In this document: positions 9,712 through 19,247 of the stretch, piece by piece
How the letters are laid out: every line of letters begins with the position of its first letter
Position numbering within the stretch: the stretch's first letter is position 1
Assembly (NCBI GenBank): GCA_944325355.1
Contig: CALUZS010000008.1
Span: forward strand, 52,747-116,746
Direction of reading: 5' to 3'
DNA from: an uncultured Parabacteroides sp.
Lineage (GTDB): Bacteria > Bacteroidota > Bacteroidia > Bacteroidales > Tannerellaceae
DNA length: 64,000 bases
Notes under the pieces: generated by a model
The model's database searches: none
What the model was told of the DNA's origin: nothing
The model's input: only the letters and a program-made list of their open reading frames with translations
Translations under genes and position numbers: made by a program

Positions 9712-11164
9712 TCATTTTTATACGAGCCTGCAATTCCCATGTGCGAATGCGGTCTTTATACAAATTATTCCGATTTATTTGCACAATATCCAACGCTGCG
9801 TCTGAATTTTCTTCCCAACGGCGGCACAAATAAACAGGCTCGTAAATTCTTCCAATCCTGTATTCCCGGCAAATACGCAACCCTACGGCATAATCTTCCC
9901 CATAGCTTGTGTTGGGAAAATGCAGTTTCCGTATCAACGGCATATAAAATGCGCGGGGAGCGCCCAGCCCGTTTACACGCAGAGCATTATTCCTTCCATT
10001 CTTTTCCGTCCATTCCCTGTGGTCTATGATTCCTGGCGGAATTGTCTCCAGTTGGAAATTTGTCATACGATATGTTCCTACAACCATAGCACAACGTTCC
10101 TTATAAAACGTCTCGACAATCATCTGCAATGAATCCTCCCTGCTATACAAATCATCGCTGTCCAATTGAATGATAAACCGCCCGCACCGGGAATCGTCCG
10201 CAGCGCTGTTCCAACATCCTCCGATTCCCAAATCATATCGTTCAGGTATCAGATGAACTAATCGTTTGTCCACTGCAAAATCCTGAATTTTTTCAGTCGT
10301 CCCGTCCGTCGAATGGTTATCAACCACAATGAGATTAAAAGGGAAATTCGTTTTTTGCCGAAACACTGAGATAATTGCATCAGCAATCGTCTTGACCCGG
10401 TTCTTCACCGGAATAACTACGGTGGCTTCCACCGGGAACGACAACGAATCAGGGAAGTTCATCTCCTTAACATCCGGAGTCAGGTAACCGCCTACCGCTT
10501 TCAGATGGGATGTACAAATCTGTTCCATCTCCAACTGCACTTCCTTGTTCCGGGGATTTACATAATCAAACATTTTTTCCCCAGAAGGGCGGGCATCATC
10601 CTCGGCATCCACATACAAATACTCGTTGATATGCACCACGGGATATTTCCGACTTATCGCCAAACGCAAATCGTACATTCCACCAAACGAATATGATTCT
10701 GTCATTTCCTTAACAGCTTCTTTCAACGCTTCGGTTTGAAAAAAAAGCAAATGCCCGAAATCGAAATCATCACGCAGGCTTCCTTGCTGATAATCTATCA
10801 GAGGATGTTCCTCCAACGAATTTTCTTTTTTTATATAATAATCAGCGTAGACCATCCCTGCGCCTGTTGCCTTCGCCACTGAAAGCATCCGTTCCAATGA
10901 ATTCCCATCCAACGAAAGCTTCCCGTCATATATATATAATAATGTATAAGAAGAACGGGCAGAGCATACGATTTTCCGGACACTCTCCGAGCTTCCCAAT
11001 CCGGGCAGCAGTAATATATCCAATTCCGGACAGCCACTCTTTACCTCTTCCCTATCGGTAACAAATGTAATGTTTCCGGATAAACTGTACTTTTCCAACT
11101 GCTCTTTCAATGCAAATGCCGACTTCCTATTTGCAAACAGAAAGAAGTAATCTATTTTACTCAT
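9695..11164 (-). CDS. Family 2 glycosyltransferase with an N-terminal GT-like extension
   Basis: Transfers a sugar from a nucleotide donor. In 489 residues, the C-terminal part from about 235 is a canonical GT-A domain ([28 protein letters not shown], and the DxD-type QLDSDD). The first ~220 residues contain a second, degenerate GT-A-like region ([16 protein letters not shown]) without a clear DxD. No membrane segment is seen, so it is probably cytosolic or peripheral. The overlapping downstream DUF4922 gene suggests a shared pathway, but the acceptor cannot be inferred. Confidence 0.85.
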   Translation of the reverse strand: MSKIDYFFLFANRKSAFALKEQLEKYSLSGNITFVTDREEVKSGCPELDILLLPGLGSSESVRKIVCSARSSYTLLYIYDGKLSLDGNSLERMLSVAKATGAGMVYADYYIKKENSLEEHPLIDYQQGSLRDDFDFGHLLFFQTEALKEAVKEMTESYSFGGMYDLRLAISRKYPVVHINEYLYVDAEDDARPSGEKMFDYVNPRNKEVQLEMEQICTSHLKAVGGYLTPDVKEMNFPDSLSFPVEATVVIPVKNRVKTIADAIISVFRQKTNFPFNLIVVDNHSTDGTTEKIQDFAVDKRLVHLIPERYDLGIGGCWNSAADDSRCGRFIIQLDSDDLYSREDSLQMIVETFYKERCAMVVGTYRMTNFQLETIPPGIIDHREWTEKNGRNNALRVNGLGAPRAFYMPLIRKLHFPNTSYGEDYAVGLRICREYRIGRIYEPVYLCRRWEENSDAALDIVQINRNNLYKDRIRTWELQARIKMNENHG

Positions 11165-11502
11165 TTTTTACCAAATAATTATATATAAGTTAAGCGTTTT
11201 CCCACCGCTCACAATTTCGCCCGTTCTCAACACCACAACAAATCTTTCCAGCGTTCCGAGCCTATTAAAAACAAATGTTACAATATTATCGACCGAAATT
11301 CAAATAAATGCCAATCTTTTCATGCAAATATAAATCTTTTTTACCAGTCGAATTAAACTCAAAAAATGTAATTTGATTATTTAATTCGTTAAAATACCCA
11401 ATAAATATTTCAACTTTTAAACTAAAGAATTATTTTTATGCCGATTTTGAATAGAATATAATTCAGATTTAATAGCAGACTTAAATTACAGAAAAAAACA
11501 AA
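11165..11502. other. AT-rich divergent intergenic region
   Basis: No gene seen. The minus strand carries TATATTTG at 11325-11332, a possible -7 box for the glycosyltransferase gene with a leader of about 150 bases. On the plus strand no exact TAnnTTTG box precedes the cytochrome gene; the AT-rich 11380-11500 stretch must hold its promoter if the gene is expressed, so it may depend on an activator or another sigma factor. Confidence 0.4.
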
Positions 11503-13089
11503 ATGGCTTTGAAGAATTCGAATATGCACACTTCAAAAGAGAAGAAACCCTTTTATAAAAAGAAAAAATTCATCTTTTCCGGAGGACTCCTCATCGGCAT
11601 CTGTGCATCCGTAGCACTTTATAAAACATCTGTATACTTTTCAACAGACGAATCCTGTATGCAATGTCACGTTCACCCACATGTGGAAGACAGCTGGAAA
11701 CTTTCCAAGCACGTAAATAATGGAAGCGGCGTAAAAACCCACTGTGTGGCTTGCCACCTTCCGCCTCAGACAGACACATGGGCACATTATACAGCAAAAG
11801 CCAAATTAGGATTGACCGACGTTTGGGCATATTTGACAAAAGACAGCGCAGATTTCAACTGGGAACAGAAATCGGAACTGGAACATGCTGTAAAATACAT
11901 ACCGAACGATGCGTGTAAAGATTGCCATCAGAACCTATTCCCGGAAGGAATTACCGACGATGGCATCACAGCACACTTATATTATGATGAAAACGAAGAG
12001 AAATTGAACTTGCAATGTATCAGCTGCCACCTCGATGCCGGGCATTACAATCCCAATTATCAGCATGGGCAGTTGACAGGCATCCCCGGAGCAAATTCAA
12101 AAACCGCAGTAGTCGATTCAAGCACATTCTACAAAGAAGCAACGACTGTAACCAGCTTCACTGATTACGTTGAGCAAATACCAGGAACAAACGTATCATT
12201 CAAGATGGTAGCTGTTCCGGGCGGTACATTCAAAATGGGAAGTCCCGACAAAGAATCTTTCCACAAAGAAGACGAAGCCCCGGTTCATAATGTAACAGTC
12301 AGTCCGTTCTTTATGGCGGAAGTGGAAGTTACTTGGGATCAATACTGGGCATTTTATGGAAACACCATGAGCGAAGGACGCACACCGCCTGAAAAAGTTT
12401 ATGCAAACAACAGTAATCCGGATGTAGATGCGATTTCCGGACCGACACCTCCATTCGGATTCCCGGACCAAGGTTGGGGAAGCGGAGACCGTCCTGCAAT
12501 TACAATGACCCATTATGCAGCGGAGACTTTCTGCCTGTGGTTGTCCCAAAAAACCGGGAAGAAATACCGTCTCCCGACAGAAGCTGAATGGGAATACGCA
12601 GCAAGAGGAGGAACTGAAACACCTTACTTCTTCTCCGGAGACCCGAAAGACTTTTCGGACTTGGGATTCTGGCGTAAGTTTTTCGATGCAAAGACTGATA
12701 GCATCAGCGCATACGCTATTTACGCAAAAAACAGCAGCAACAAGACCCAAGAACCGAAAGAAGTCCTTGCCAATCCGTTCGGTTTAAAAAACATGCTTGG
12801 GAATGTCATGGAATATTGTGCAGACAAATATGATCCGGAAGCTTATAGCAAAGCCGGAGAAAATGCAAAAGATCCTTGCGTAACCGAAGGAACCGAATGG
12901 GTAGTGCGAGGAGGAAATTATACTTCAGATGCGTCCGACATCCGTGCAGCGGCAAGAGCTTGCACACAACATGATGCTTGGCTGAAGACAGACCCGCAAC
13001 AACCCAAAAGTATTTGGTGGTATTCCGATATAAAAGGAATCGGATTCCGTGTAGTATGCGAACCGGACGCAGCAATTATTCAGAAATAA
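11503..13089 (+). CDS. NapC/NirT (NrfH)-like tetrahaem cytochrome c fused to a SUMF1 domain
   Basis: The 528 residues combine two modules. Residues 23-41 form one membrane anchor after a lysine-rich cytosolic end, then a periplasmic NrfH-like domain with four CxxCH haem sites (C52-H56, C81-H85, C138-H142, C172-H176). From about 230 to the end is a SUMF1/formylglycine-generating-enzyme fold (VPGGTFKMGSP, EVTWDQYWAF, RLPTEAEWEYAARGG, GNVMEYCADKY, VVRGGNY, GFRVVCE). The paired catalytic cysteines of true formylglycine enzymes are absent from the VVRGGNY...RAAARAC region, so the domain is probably structural or ligand-binding. Family role: quinol-linked electron exchange with periplasmic partners. 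It heads a tight six-gene run whose next two products are Tat-exported. Confidence 0.85.
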   Translation: MALKNSNMHTSKEKKPFYKKKKFIFSGGLLIGICASVALYKTSVYFSTDESCMQCHVHPHVEDSWKLSKHVNNGSGVKTHCVACHLPPQTDTWAHYTAKAKLGLTDVWAYLTKDSADFNWEQKSELEHAVKYIPNDACKDCHQNLFPEGITDDGITAHLYYDENEEKLNLQCISCHLDAGHYNPNYQHGQLTGIPGANSKTAVVDSSTFYKEATTVTSFTDYVEQIPGTNVSFKMVAVPGGTFKMGSPDKESFHKEDEAPVHNVTVSPFFMAEVEVTWDQYWAFYGNTMSEGRTPPEKVYANNSNPDVDAISGPTPPFGFPDQGWGSGDRPAITMTHYAAETFCLWLSQKTGKKYRLPTEAEWEYAARGGTETPYFFSGDPKDFSDLGFWRKFFDAKTDSISAYAIYAKNSSNKTQEPKEVLANPFGLKNMLGNVMEYCADKYDPEAYSKAGENAKDPCVTEGTEWVVRGGNYTSDASDIRAAARACTQHDAWLKTDPQQPKSIWWYSDIKGIGFRVVCEPDAAIIQK

Positions 13090-13111
13090 AATATTTATTA
13101 ATCCAAATAAA

Positions 13112-14509
13112 ATGATGAATATCATGAAAAAGGGAAACAACATCAGTAGAAGAACATTCCTAAAAAGCTCTGCCTTTGCAGGAGCATTAGGAGCAATTGG
13201 CACAGGTAGTGCAACGAGTATATTAACATCTTGCAGCGGAGGAGAAAGCGGTTCTGCAAATTCGGCAAACAAACCGTTGAAAGAACCGGGATCTTATTAC
13301 ATTCCGGAACTTCCCGACAAAGCTGCCGATGGAAAAGAATTAAGAGCTGGCGTCATTGGATGCGGAGGTCGTGGTTCCGGCGCAGCATGGAACTTCTTGA
13401 ACGCGGCAAACGGGGTTACCATTACCGCATTGGCAGACGTATTCAAAGAAAGAGTTGACGGGTTGGCCGACCAACTTAAAAAGGACAGAAACATCGATAT
13501 TCCGGCAGAAAAGCGTTTCATCGGATTAGATGCCTACAAACAGCTTATCGACAGCGGCGATGTTGATGTCGTAATCGTAGCAACTCCGCCGGTATTCCGC
13601 CCGGTTCATTTCCAATATGCCGTGGAAAAAGGGAAACACTGCTTCCTCGAAAAACCGATTTGCGTAGACCCAGTCGGCTACCGGACAATTATGGCTACGG
13701 CAAAACAAGCTAAAGCCAAAGGTTTGTCCGTTGTTACAGGAACGCAACGCCATCACCAGCGTTCATATGTCGCATCCTATCAGAAAATCATGGAAGGTAT
13801 GATTGGAGAAATCACAGGCGGCAACGTATATTGGAATCAAGGTATGTTATGGTACCGCGAACGTCAGGCAGGATGGAACGACTGCGAGTACATGATCCGG
13901 GATTGGGTTAACTGGAAATGGCTTTCGGGAGACCATATCGTTGAACAACACGTTCACAACATCGACGTATTCACATGGTTCTCCGGATTAAAACCAGTAA
14001 AGGCTGTCGCTTTCGGCTCACGCCAACGCCGTATTACGGGTGACCAATACGACAACTTTAGCGTAGACTTCACGATGGAAAACGGAATCCACCTGCATAG
14101 TATGTGCCGTCAAATTGACGGTTGCGCAACCAACGTCAGTGAATTCATACAAGGAACCAAGGGCTCTTGGAACAGCGCGACAATGGAGATAAAAGACTTG
14201 GCAGGAAATGTAATCTGGAAATACGACTTTGAAGCAGAAAAACAACAATACAAACAAAACGACCCGTACACATTGGAGCATGTAAACTGGATTAACTGCA
14301 TCCGTGGCAATAAGCCTATCGAACAAGCTTCGGAGACAGCCGTATCCAACATGGCAGCTTTAATGGGACGCGAATCTGCTTACACAGGCGCTGAAGTAAC
14401 ATGGGATGCCATGACTGCATCTACCCAAGATTATACTCCGAAAGATTTGAATCTTGGAAAGATGGATATGTCAGGATTTACCGTTCCTGTTCCAGGTTCC
14501 GGGAAATAA
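13112..14509 (+). CDS. Tat-exported Gfo/Idh/MocA-family oxidoreductase
   Basis: NAD(P)-dependent sugar or polyol oxidoreductase fold, 465 residues. The N-terminus has a twin-arginine motif (SRRTFLK, Arg13-Arg14) followed by a hydrophobic stretch and a possible lipobox cysteine at 41, so it is exported folded with bound cofactor. The Rossmann glycine motif GVIGCGGRG lies near 80-88 and the family EKP motif (FLEKPICVDP) follows. ATG at 13124 is an alternative start that keeps the Tat signal. Exported members keep NAD(H) tightly bound and need an electron partner; the upstream cytochrome, 22 bases away, is the obvious candidate (inference). Substrate unknown. Confidence 0.9.
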   Translation: MMNIMKKGNNISRRTFLKSSAFAGALGAIGTGSATSILTSCSGGESGSANSANKPLKEPGSYYIPELPDKAADGKELRAGVIGCGGRGSGAAWNFLNAANGVTITALADVFKERVDGLADQLKKDRNIDIPAEKRFIGLDAYKQLIDSGDVDVVIVATPPVFRPVHFQYAVEKGKHCFLEKPICVDPVGYRTIMATAKQAKAKGLSVVTGTQRHHQRSYVASYQKIMEGMIGEITGGNVYWNQGMLWYRERQAGWNDCEYMIRDWVNWKWLSGDHIVEQHVHNIDVFTWFSGLKPVKAVAFGSRQRRITGDQYDNFSVDFTMENGIHLHSMCRQIDGCATNVSEFIQGTKGSWNSATMEIKDLAGNVIWKYDFEAEKQQYKQNDPYTLEHVNWINCIRGNKPIEQASETAVSNMAALMGRESAYTGAEVTWDAMTASTQDYTPKDLNLGKMDMSGFTVPVPGSGK

Positions 14510-14530
14510 TTAACGAATAGTTAAGACATT

Positions 14531-15460
14531 ATGCTGAACAGAAGGAATTTCATAAAGACAACTGTTGCCGGAGCTGTTTTAACGACAGGCGGAACGCTTT
14601 TATCCTCTTGCCAGGCACAAGCCAACGAACCGAAGAAGAACGACAGTATTCCCTATAAGCCGGAAGCGGAATTGAAGCTTTCACTCCAAGATTGGAATAT
14701 CCCGGGTGAAAACCTTCAACAGAAGATGGATTTTCTGGAGAAATACAACATAGTCGGTGTTGAGTTCGGAGGAAGCGGATTGGCAAAAAGAGTCAAAGAG
14801 ATTAAAGAAGCTTTGAACGGACGCAATATTAAGGCGAGTGCAATCTGCGCCGGTTTCCAAGGTTTCATATTATCTACCGATGAAGCCATCAGAAAACAGT
14901 GCATGGATACCATGAAGGAAATCATGGCTGCCGCCGGCGAAATAGGCTCTACCGGAGTTATTATCGTACCTGCATTCAACGGACAACAACCTGCAATGCC
15001 CCATACGCAAGCAACCCGCGATTTCTTATGCGAACAATTCAATGAAATGGGGAACTTTGCCAAAGAACATGGGACAACCGTAATCTTTGAACCGCTTAAC
15101 CGCAGGGAAGCGTTCTATTTACGCCAGGTTGGTGACGCTGCATCCATCTGCAGGGACATAAATAATCCGGGCGTTCGTTGCATGGGGGATTTCTGGCACA
15201 TGACATGGGAAGAAAACTCAGACATGGGTGCGTTCCTTTCTGCCGGAGAATACCTGCAACATGTACATGTGGCAAGTCGGAAACGTCGCTTAATTCCAGG
15301 GGAAGACGGAGAAGCCGACAACTATGTCGACGGCTTCAAAGGTTTGAAAGCCCTTGGATACAATAAGTACGTAAGCTTCGAATGCGGGACAAAAGGAGAT
15401 CCGAACGTTCTTCTTCCGGCAGCATTCGAACTGCTACGCAAACAGTGGGATGAAGCTTAG
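14531..15460 (+). CDS. Tat-exported sugar phosphate isomerase/epimerase-like TIM-barrel protein
   Basis: AP-endonuclease-2/xylose-isomerase-like TIM barrel (PF01261), 309 residues. A twin-arginine signal (NRRNFIK, Arg4-Arg5) and a lipobox-like LLSSC with Cys27 mark export. Barrel signatures include GVEFGGSGL, VIFEPLNRREAF and MGDFWHMTWEE with plausible metal ligands. Members of this fold epimerise, isomerise or eliminate keto sugars, and they often accompany Gfo/Idh/MocA oxidoreductases. It begins 21 bases after that gene. The next gene starts five bases after its stop, which argues for one transcript. Confidence 0.87.
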   Translation: MLNRRNFIKTTVAGAVLTTGGTLLSSCQAQANEPKKNDSIPYKPEAELKLSLQDWNIPGENLQQKMDFLEKYNIVGVEFGGSGLAKRVKEIKEALNGRNIKASAICAGFQGFILSTDEAIRKQCMDTMKEIMAAAGEIGSTGVIIVPAFNGQQPAMPHTQATRDFLCEQFNEMGNFAKEHGTTVIFEPLNRREAFYLRQVGDAASICRDINNPGVRCMGDFWHMTWEENSDMGAFLSAGEYLQHVHVASRKRRLIPGEDGEADNYVDGFKGLKALGYNKYVSFECGTKGDPNVLLPAAFELLRKQWDEA

Positions 15461-15465
15461 AATAT

Positions 15466-16161
15466 ATGCCCTTAATATATTCAAATATTCAATTGAGTGA
15501 GGTGGTGGAAGAACACCCCTCACTCATTCCTGTCATTAATCGGTTAGGAATCCGCTTAGGTTTAGGCGACAAAACCGTAGAGGAGATTTGCAAAGAGCAT
15601 TCCATCGACACAGATTTCCTGTTAGCCGTAATCAACACTTTCTTGAATGAAGAATATTTCCCCGAGAAAAAATTGCAAACATTCCACATTTCCCAAATTG
15701 TAAATTACCTGGCAAAAACCAATTCCTACTATTTACGGTACCAGCTGCCGAATATTGAACGACATCTGGATTCTTTCATTTCAATGAGCGGGCAAGAAAA
15801 CCAGACACTGAATCTTATCCGTAAATTCTATTACTCTTTCAAGGAAGAACTGACCAACCGCATAAAATACGATGAGCAAACATTGTTTCCTCTCTGCCGG
15901 AAATTTGAAAAAAACATCTCGGGAGAATCGTCTCATCCTGCCGAGAATTATACACCAAACCAAGAAGAAGATACGATTGAAGCTTTATTGGCAGACTTAA
16001 AAAGCATCATGATCAAACATCTCACCGGAGAATACAACGAAAATCTCTGCTATGCGGTCATATTTGCTATCTGCAGCTTGGAAAAAGACATTAAACAGCA
16101 TGACCGGATCAGATACAAGATATTAATGCCAATGCTTACAGTTTCAGATACATATATATAA
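15466..16161 (+). CDS. Hemerythrin/ScdA(RIC)-like protein with DUF542-like N-terminus
   Basis: A 231-residue cytosolic protein. The first ~70 residues resemble the DUF542 domain of iron-sulfur repair proteins (VVEEHPSLIPVINRLGIRLGLGDKTVEEIC), but the usual cysteine is not where expected. Residues ~85-225 form a helical bundle like a hemerythrin domain, with DEQTLFPLC and QHDRIRYKILMP standing where di-iron ligands normally sit (HxxxE...LFP). Several ligand positions look substituted, so iron binding is doubtful. Homologues in Bacteroidales are often paired with a LuxR-type gene, as here (seven bases). Possible role: nitric-oxide or redox sensing that controls the adjacent regulator. Confidence 0.65.
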   Translation: MPLIYSNIQLSEVVEEHPSLIPVINRLGIRLGLGDKTVEEICKEHSIDTDFLLAVINTFLNEEYFPEKKLQTFHISQIVNYLAKTNSYYLRYQLPNIERHLDSFISMSGQENQTLNLIRKFYYSFKEELTNRIKYDEQTLFPLCRKFEKNISGESSHPAENYTPNQEEDTIEALLADLKSIMIKHLTGEYNENLCYAVIFAICSLEKDIKQHDRIRYKILMPMLTVSDTYI

Positions 16162-16168
16162 TTCACCC

Positions 16169-16738
16169 ATGCCTACTTGTAAACATATCGCCATCATTGC
16201 CGCAAATTCCTTGCAAAGCATAGGCATCTACTATTTGCTTCTTGATTACTTTTCACCGGTCAACGTCAAAATATTTAATACATTCCCTTCGTTCAATAAT
16301 ACAGGGAATGATTCTTTTGATTTTTATATCACGACCGCTGAGACCTATGTTCTGTATGCAGACTTCTTTTTGCCAAGAAAAATAAAAACGATTGTACTGA
16401 CCGAAAAGCAAGAACTACAAGGCGCTGTAACAAATTTCCTCACTACAAACGCACCTCAAGAAGATATCATCGACCAACTGAAACAGATTCTTATCTCAGA
16501 ATCCAATACCCAAGTGGACGCCTGCAAGGAACTCTCCTCAAGAGAAACAGATGTCTTACAATTGGTCGTGAAAGGAATCACCAACAAAGAAATTGCCGAA
16601 AGACTGAATATAAGCCTAAACACCGTCTTGTCGCATAGAAAAAACATAATATCCAAATTGGGGATAAAGACGGTCTCCGGACTTACGTTCTACGCTATCA
16701 TGAACGGAGTCATTTCCGGCGAAGAATTTGGCATGTAA
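16169..16738 (+). CDS. LuxR-type transcriptional regulator with degenerate receiver-like N-terminus
   Basis: A 189-residue DNA-binding protein. Residues ~122-180 form a GerE/LuxR helix-turn-helix (LSSRETDVLQLV, ITNKEIAERLNISLNTVLSHRKNI). The N-terminal ~110 residues have the alpha/beta rhythm of a receiver domain, but the phosphoacceptor aspartate and its DxxMP context are not recognisable, so control by phosphorylation is unlikely. It may be controlled by protein contact with the hemerythrin-like partner encoded seven bases upstream (inference). Confidence 0.85.
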   Translation: MPTCKHIAIIAANSLQSIGIYYLLLDYFSPVNVKIFNTFPSFNNTGNDSFDFYITTAETYVLYADFFLPRKIKTIVLTEKQELQGAVTNFLTTNAPQEDIIDQLKQILISESNTQVDACKELSSRETDVLQLVVKGITNKEIAERLNISLNTVLSHRKNIISKLGIKTVSGLTFYAIMNGVISGEEFGM

Positions 16739-16807
16739 AAATCACTAATAATAGTGATTGCCCGGAGCCTGAAGAATCCCTTCCTTTGCAGAAAATTTTC
16801 AAATGAA

Positions 16808-19120
16808 ATGAAACAAAAATTTTGTGCGCTTATATTACTGTTTTTTCAAGCCATCACACAACCGATAAAGGGGAGTTCATTCACAACAACAGACATTACA
16901 CCCAATGACACGCTCATAGATTCCAATATAAAAGAAGTAATTATCACTTCCTCTGTCAAAGAGACGAATAACCTGCGCTCATTGCCGGCAGCAGTGTCGC
17001 TTCTTACCCCACAGACAATAAACACCAACCAGATACAAGCAATCAAGGATATCAGCTCGTATGTCCCGAATTTATACATCCCAGACTACGGTTCAAAACT
17101 GACATCCGCCATATATATACGCGGCATCGGAGCCCGTAGCAGCGGACAATCGGTCGGTTTATACGTAGACAACGTTCCGTATCTCGACAAAAGCACATTC
17201 GATTTCGAATTTACGGATATCCAGCGAATAGAAGTACTACGGGGTCCGCAAGGAACGCTTTATGGACGAAACGCCATGGGCGGTATCATCAATATCTATA
17301 CCATATCTCCTTTCGACTTCCAAGGAAAAAAAATCCTCCTCTCCGGAGGAAACTACGGACAATTCAGCGTAAAAGCATCCCATTACGGAATGTTGAACGA
17401 AAAAATCGGATTTACGGCAGCAGCCTACTACGACCATAGCAACGGATTCTTCACAAACACGTTCAACAATGAAAAAGCCGACAAAGAAGATGCCGTTGGC
17501 GGACGAATCAAACTGGAAGCCCGCTTCTCCCCCAACCTGAAAGCGTTCTATTCCGTCTCAACTGAATATGTCAACCAAGGAGCATTCCCTTACGGATTAT
17601 ACAATCAACAAGACGGAACAATCTCACCTGTCTGCATAAATGATTCATCGTCTTACAGGCGGTTCATGATTGCAAACAATTTTTCTCTCGAATACAACAC
17701 AACACATTTCACATTAAGCAGCACCACCGGATACCAATTTTTCAACGACAACATGAAAATGGACCAAGACTTCACTTCTGCATCGGTCTTTACGCTCAAC
17801 CAACAACAAAAGCAGCATGCCATCAGCCAGGAAATCAACCTGAAAAGCAACGCATCCGGCAATTACCACTGGGCTATCGGAGCTTTTGGATTTTACAACA
17901 CGCTAAATACGGAAGGACCTGTAACATTTAAAGAAGATGGTATCAAGCTGCTTCAACAGACATTCGATGATTTGAAAGAAGAAAATCCAAGGATGCCGGC
18001 ACTTACTATCACCGACAAATCACTCTATATCCCGGGAAGTTTCAAAACCCCGGCATTCGGGCTGGCACTTTACCACCAGTCCACCTACAATAACTTATTC
18101 ATAGACGGATTGTCGGTCACAGCCGGGCTCCGATTAGACTATGAAAAGCAAAAACTGCAATATGCATCGGATGCCAAAATGCATCTTTCCATGACAATAG
18201 GCAATCGCCCTCCGATGGATATCAGTAATATGTACGACCGGTCCGTCATCCAAGAGAAGACCTCTCAAGACTTTTGGCAATTATTACCCAAAATCGCCAT
18301 AAAATATGAGTGTACTCCAGGAACAACAACTTATCTTTCCGTTGCCAAAGGATATAAAACCGGAGGATATAACGTACAAATGTCGGCAGACCTGATGCAA
18401 GCGCAGATGCAATACGATATGATGAGCCAATTTTCATCCATGATTCCGATTGAAATCTCGAAACCCAGCCCCATGCAAGAAACAGCCTCCTACAAACCGG
18501 AACAGAGCTGGAACTATGAAGCGGGATTCCGCTCAGAACTCTTCGACAGCAGGTTGTTCATGGATTTTGCATTCTTCTACATGAACATCCGGGATTTGCA
18601 ACTGACTCAATTTGTAAACAGTGGTAACGGACGGATTCTGACCAATGCCGGAAAAGCAGACAGCTATGGGGCCGAAGCATCCGTCAAGCTGCAAATAACC
18701 AATGAACTGTCGGCAAACGCCAATTACGGGTACACCCATGCCACATTCCGGAATTACAATGACGGGAAAAACAATTACAAAGGAAATTTCATCCCCTATA
18801 CTCCGAGACATACCCTGAACATCGGGATACAATACAACAAAAGGCTCTCCAACTGCTGGATAGACCAAGTATTTGCTTCTGCACAACTCAACGGATACGG
18901 GCCGATATACTGGAACGAAGCAAACGATATCCGGCAAGACTTTTATGCGACCCTCAAGGCTAAAGCCGGTGTCCGCAAGGGACGATTTAACCTAAGTGTA
19001 TGGGGCAAAAACATTACCAATTGCAGCTACACGACTTTCTATTTCGAATCGTTCGGAAATTCGTTCATGCAACAAGGAAAACCTTTCCAGATTGGAGCAG
19101 AAATCAGCTTTAGCATCTAA
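16808..19120 (+). CDS. TonB-dependent outer-membrane receptor (no carboxypeptidase-like domain)
   Basis: Active importer of a large or scarce ligand such as a metal complex, haem or oligosaccharide. From ATG at 16808 it has 770 residues; the frame opens earlier at a GTG but the signal peptide MKQKFCALILLFF starts here. After the signal come a TonB-box-like EVIITSSV, the plug (PAAVSLLTPQTI, YIRGIGARSSGQSVGLYVDNVPY, IEVLRGPQGTLYGRNAMGGIINIYT) and a 22-strand type barrel ending in the aromatic-rich F-S-I. It lacks a SusD partner, so polysaccharide import is less likely than small-ligand import. It is the last gene of the run, 69 bases after the regulator. Confidence 0.9.
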   Translation: MKQKFCALILLFFQAITQPIKGSSFTTTDITPNDTLIDSNIKEVIITSSVKETNNLRSLPAAVSLLTPQTINTNQIQAIKDISSYVPNLYIPDYGSKLTSAIYIRGIGARSSGQSVGLYVDNVPYLDKSTFDFEFTDIQRIEVLRGPQGTLYGRNAMGGIINIYTISPFDFQGKKILLSGGNYGQFSVKASHYGMLNEKIGFTAAAYYDHSNGFFTNTFNNEKADKEDAVGGRIKLEARFSPNLKAFYSVSTEYVNQGAFPYGLYNQQDGTISPVCINDSSSYRRFMIANNFSLEYNTTHFTLSSTTGYQFFNDNMKMDQDFTSASVFTLNQQQKQHAISQEINLKSNASGNYHWAIGAFGFYNTLNTEGPVTFKEDGIKLLQQTFDDLKEENPRMPALTITDKSLYIPGSFKTPAFGLALYHQSTYNNLFIDGLSVTAGLRLDYEKQKLQYASDAKMHLSMTIGNRPPMDISNMYDRSVIQEKTSQDFWQLLPKIAIKYECTPGTTTYLSVAKGYKTGGYNVQMSADLMQAQMQYDMMSQFSSMIPIEISKPSPMQETASYKPEQSWNYEAGFRSELFDSRLFMDFAFFYMNIRDLQLTQFVNSGNGRILTNAGKADSYGAEASVKLQITNELSANANYGYTHATFRNYNDGKNNYKGNFIPYTPRHTLNIGIQYNKRLSNCWIDQVFASAQLNGYGPIYWNEANDIRQDFYATLKAKAGVRKGRFNLSVWGKNITNCSYTTFYFESFGNSFMQQGKPFQIGAEISFSI

Positions 19121-19214
19121 TAACCGGAGAGACGGCACGTCAAGAATCCGGCAGAAAATATATTGCCTACACACTAAATCATACAGGAGAACGGCATATT
19201 TATCAAAATAAGCG

Positions 19215-19222
19215 TATCTTTG
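19215..19222 (+). promoter_or_regulatory. Putative -7 promoter element before the DUF2007 gene
   Basis: TATCTTTG matches TAnnTTTG exactly, 26 bases before the ATG at 19248. Confidence 0.5.
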
Positions 19223-19247
19223 CTTTGTTACAAATAGAATTACAGAC

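Noticed and set aside
12196..12750. 184-residue minus-strand frame inside the cytochrome-SUMF1 gene
   Set aside because: Antisense shadow of conserved SUMF1 motifs; cysteine-rich random-looking protein.
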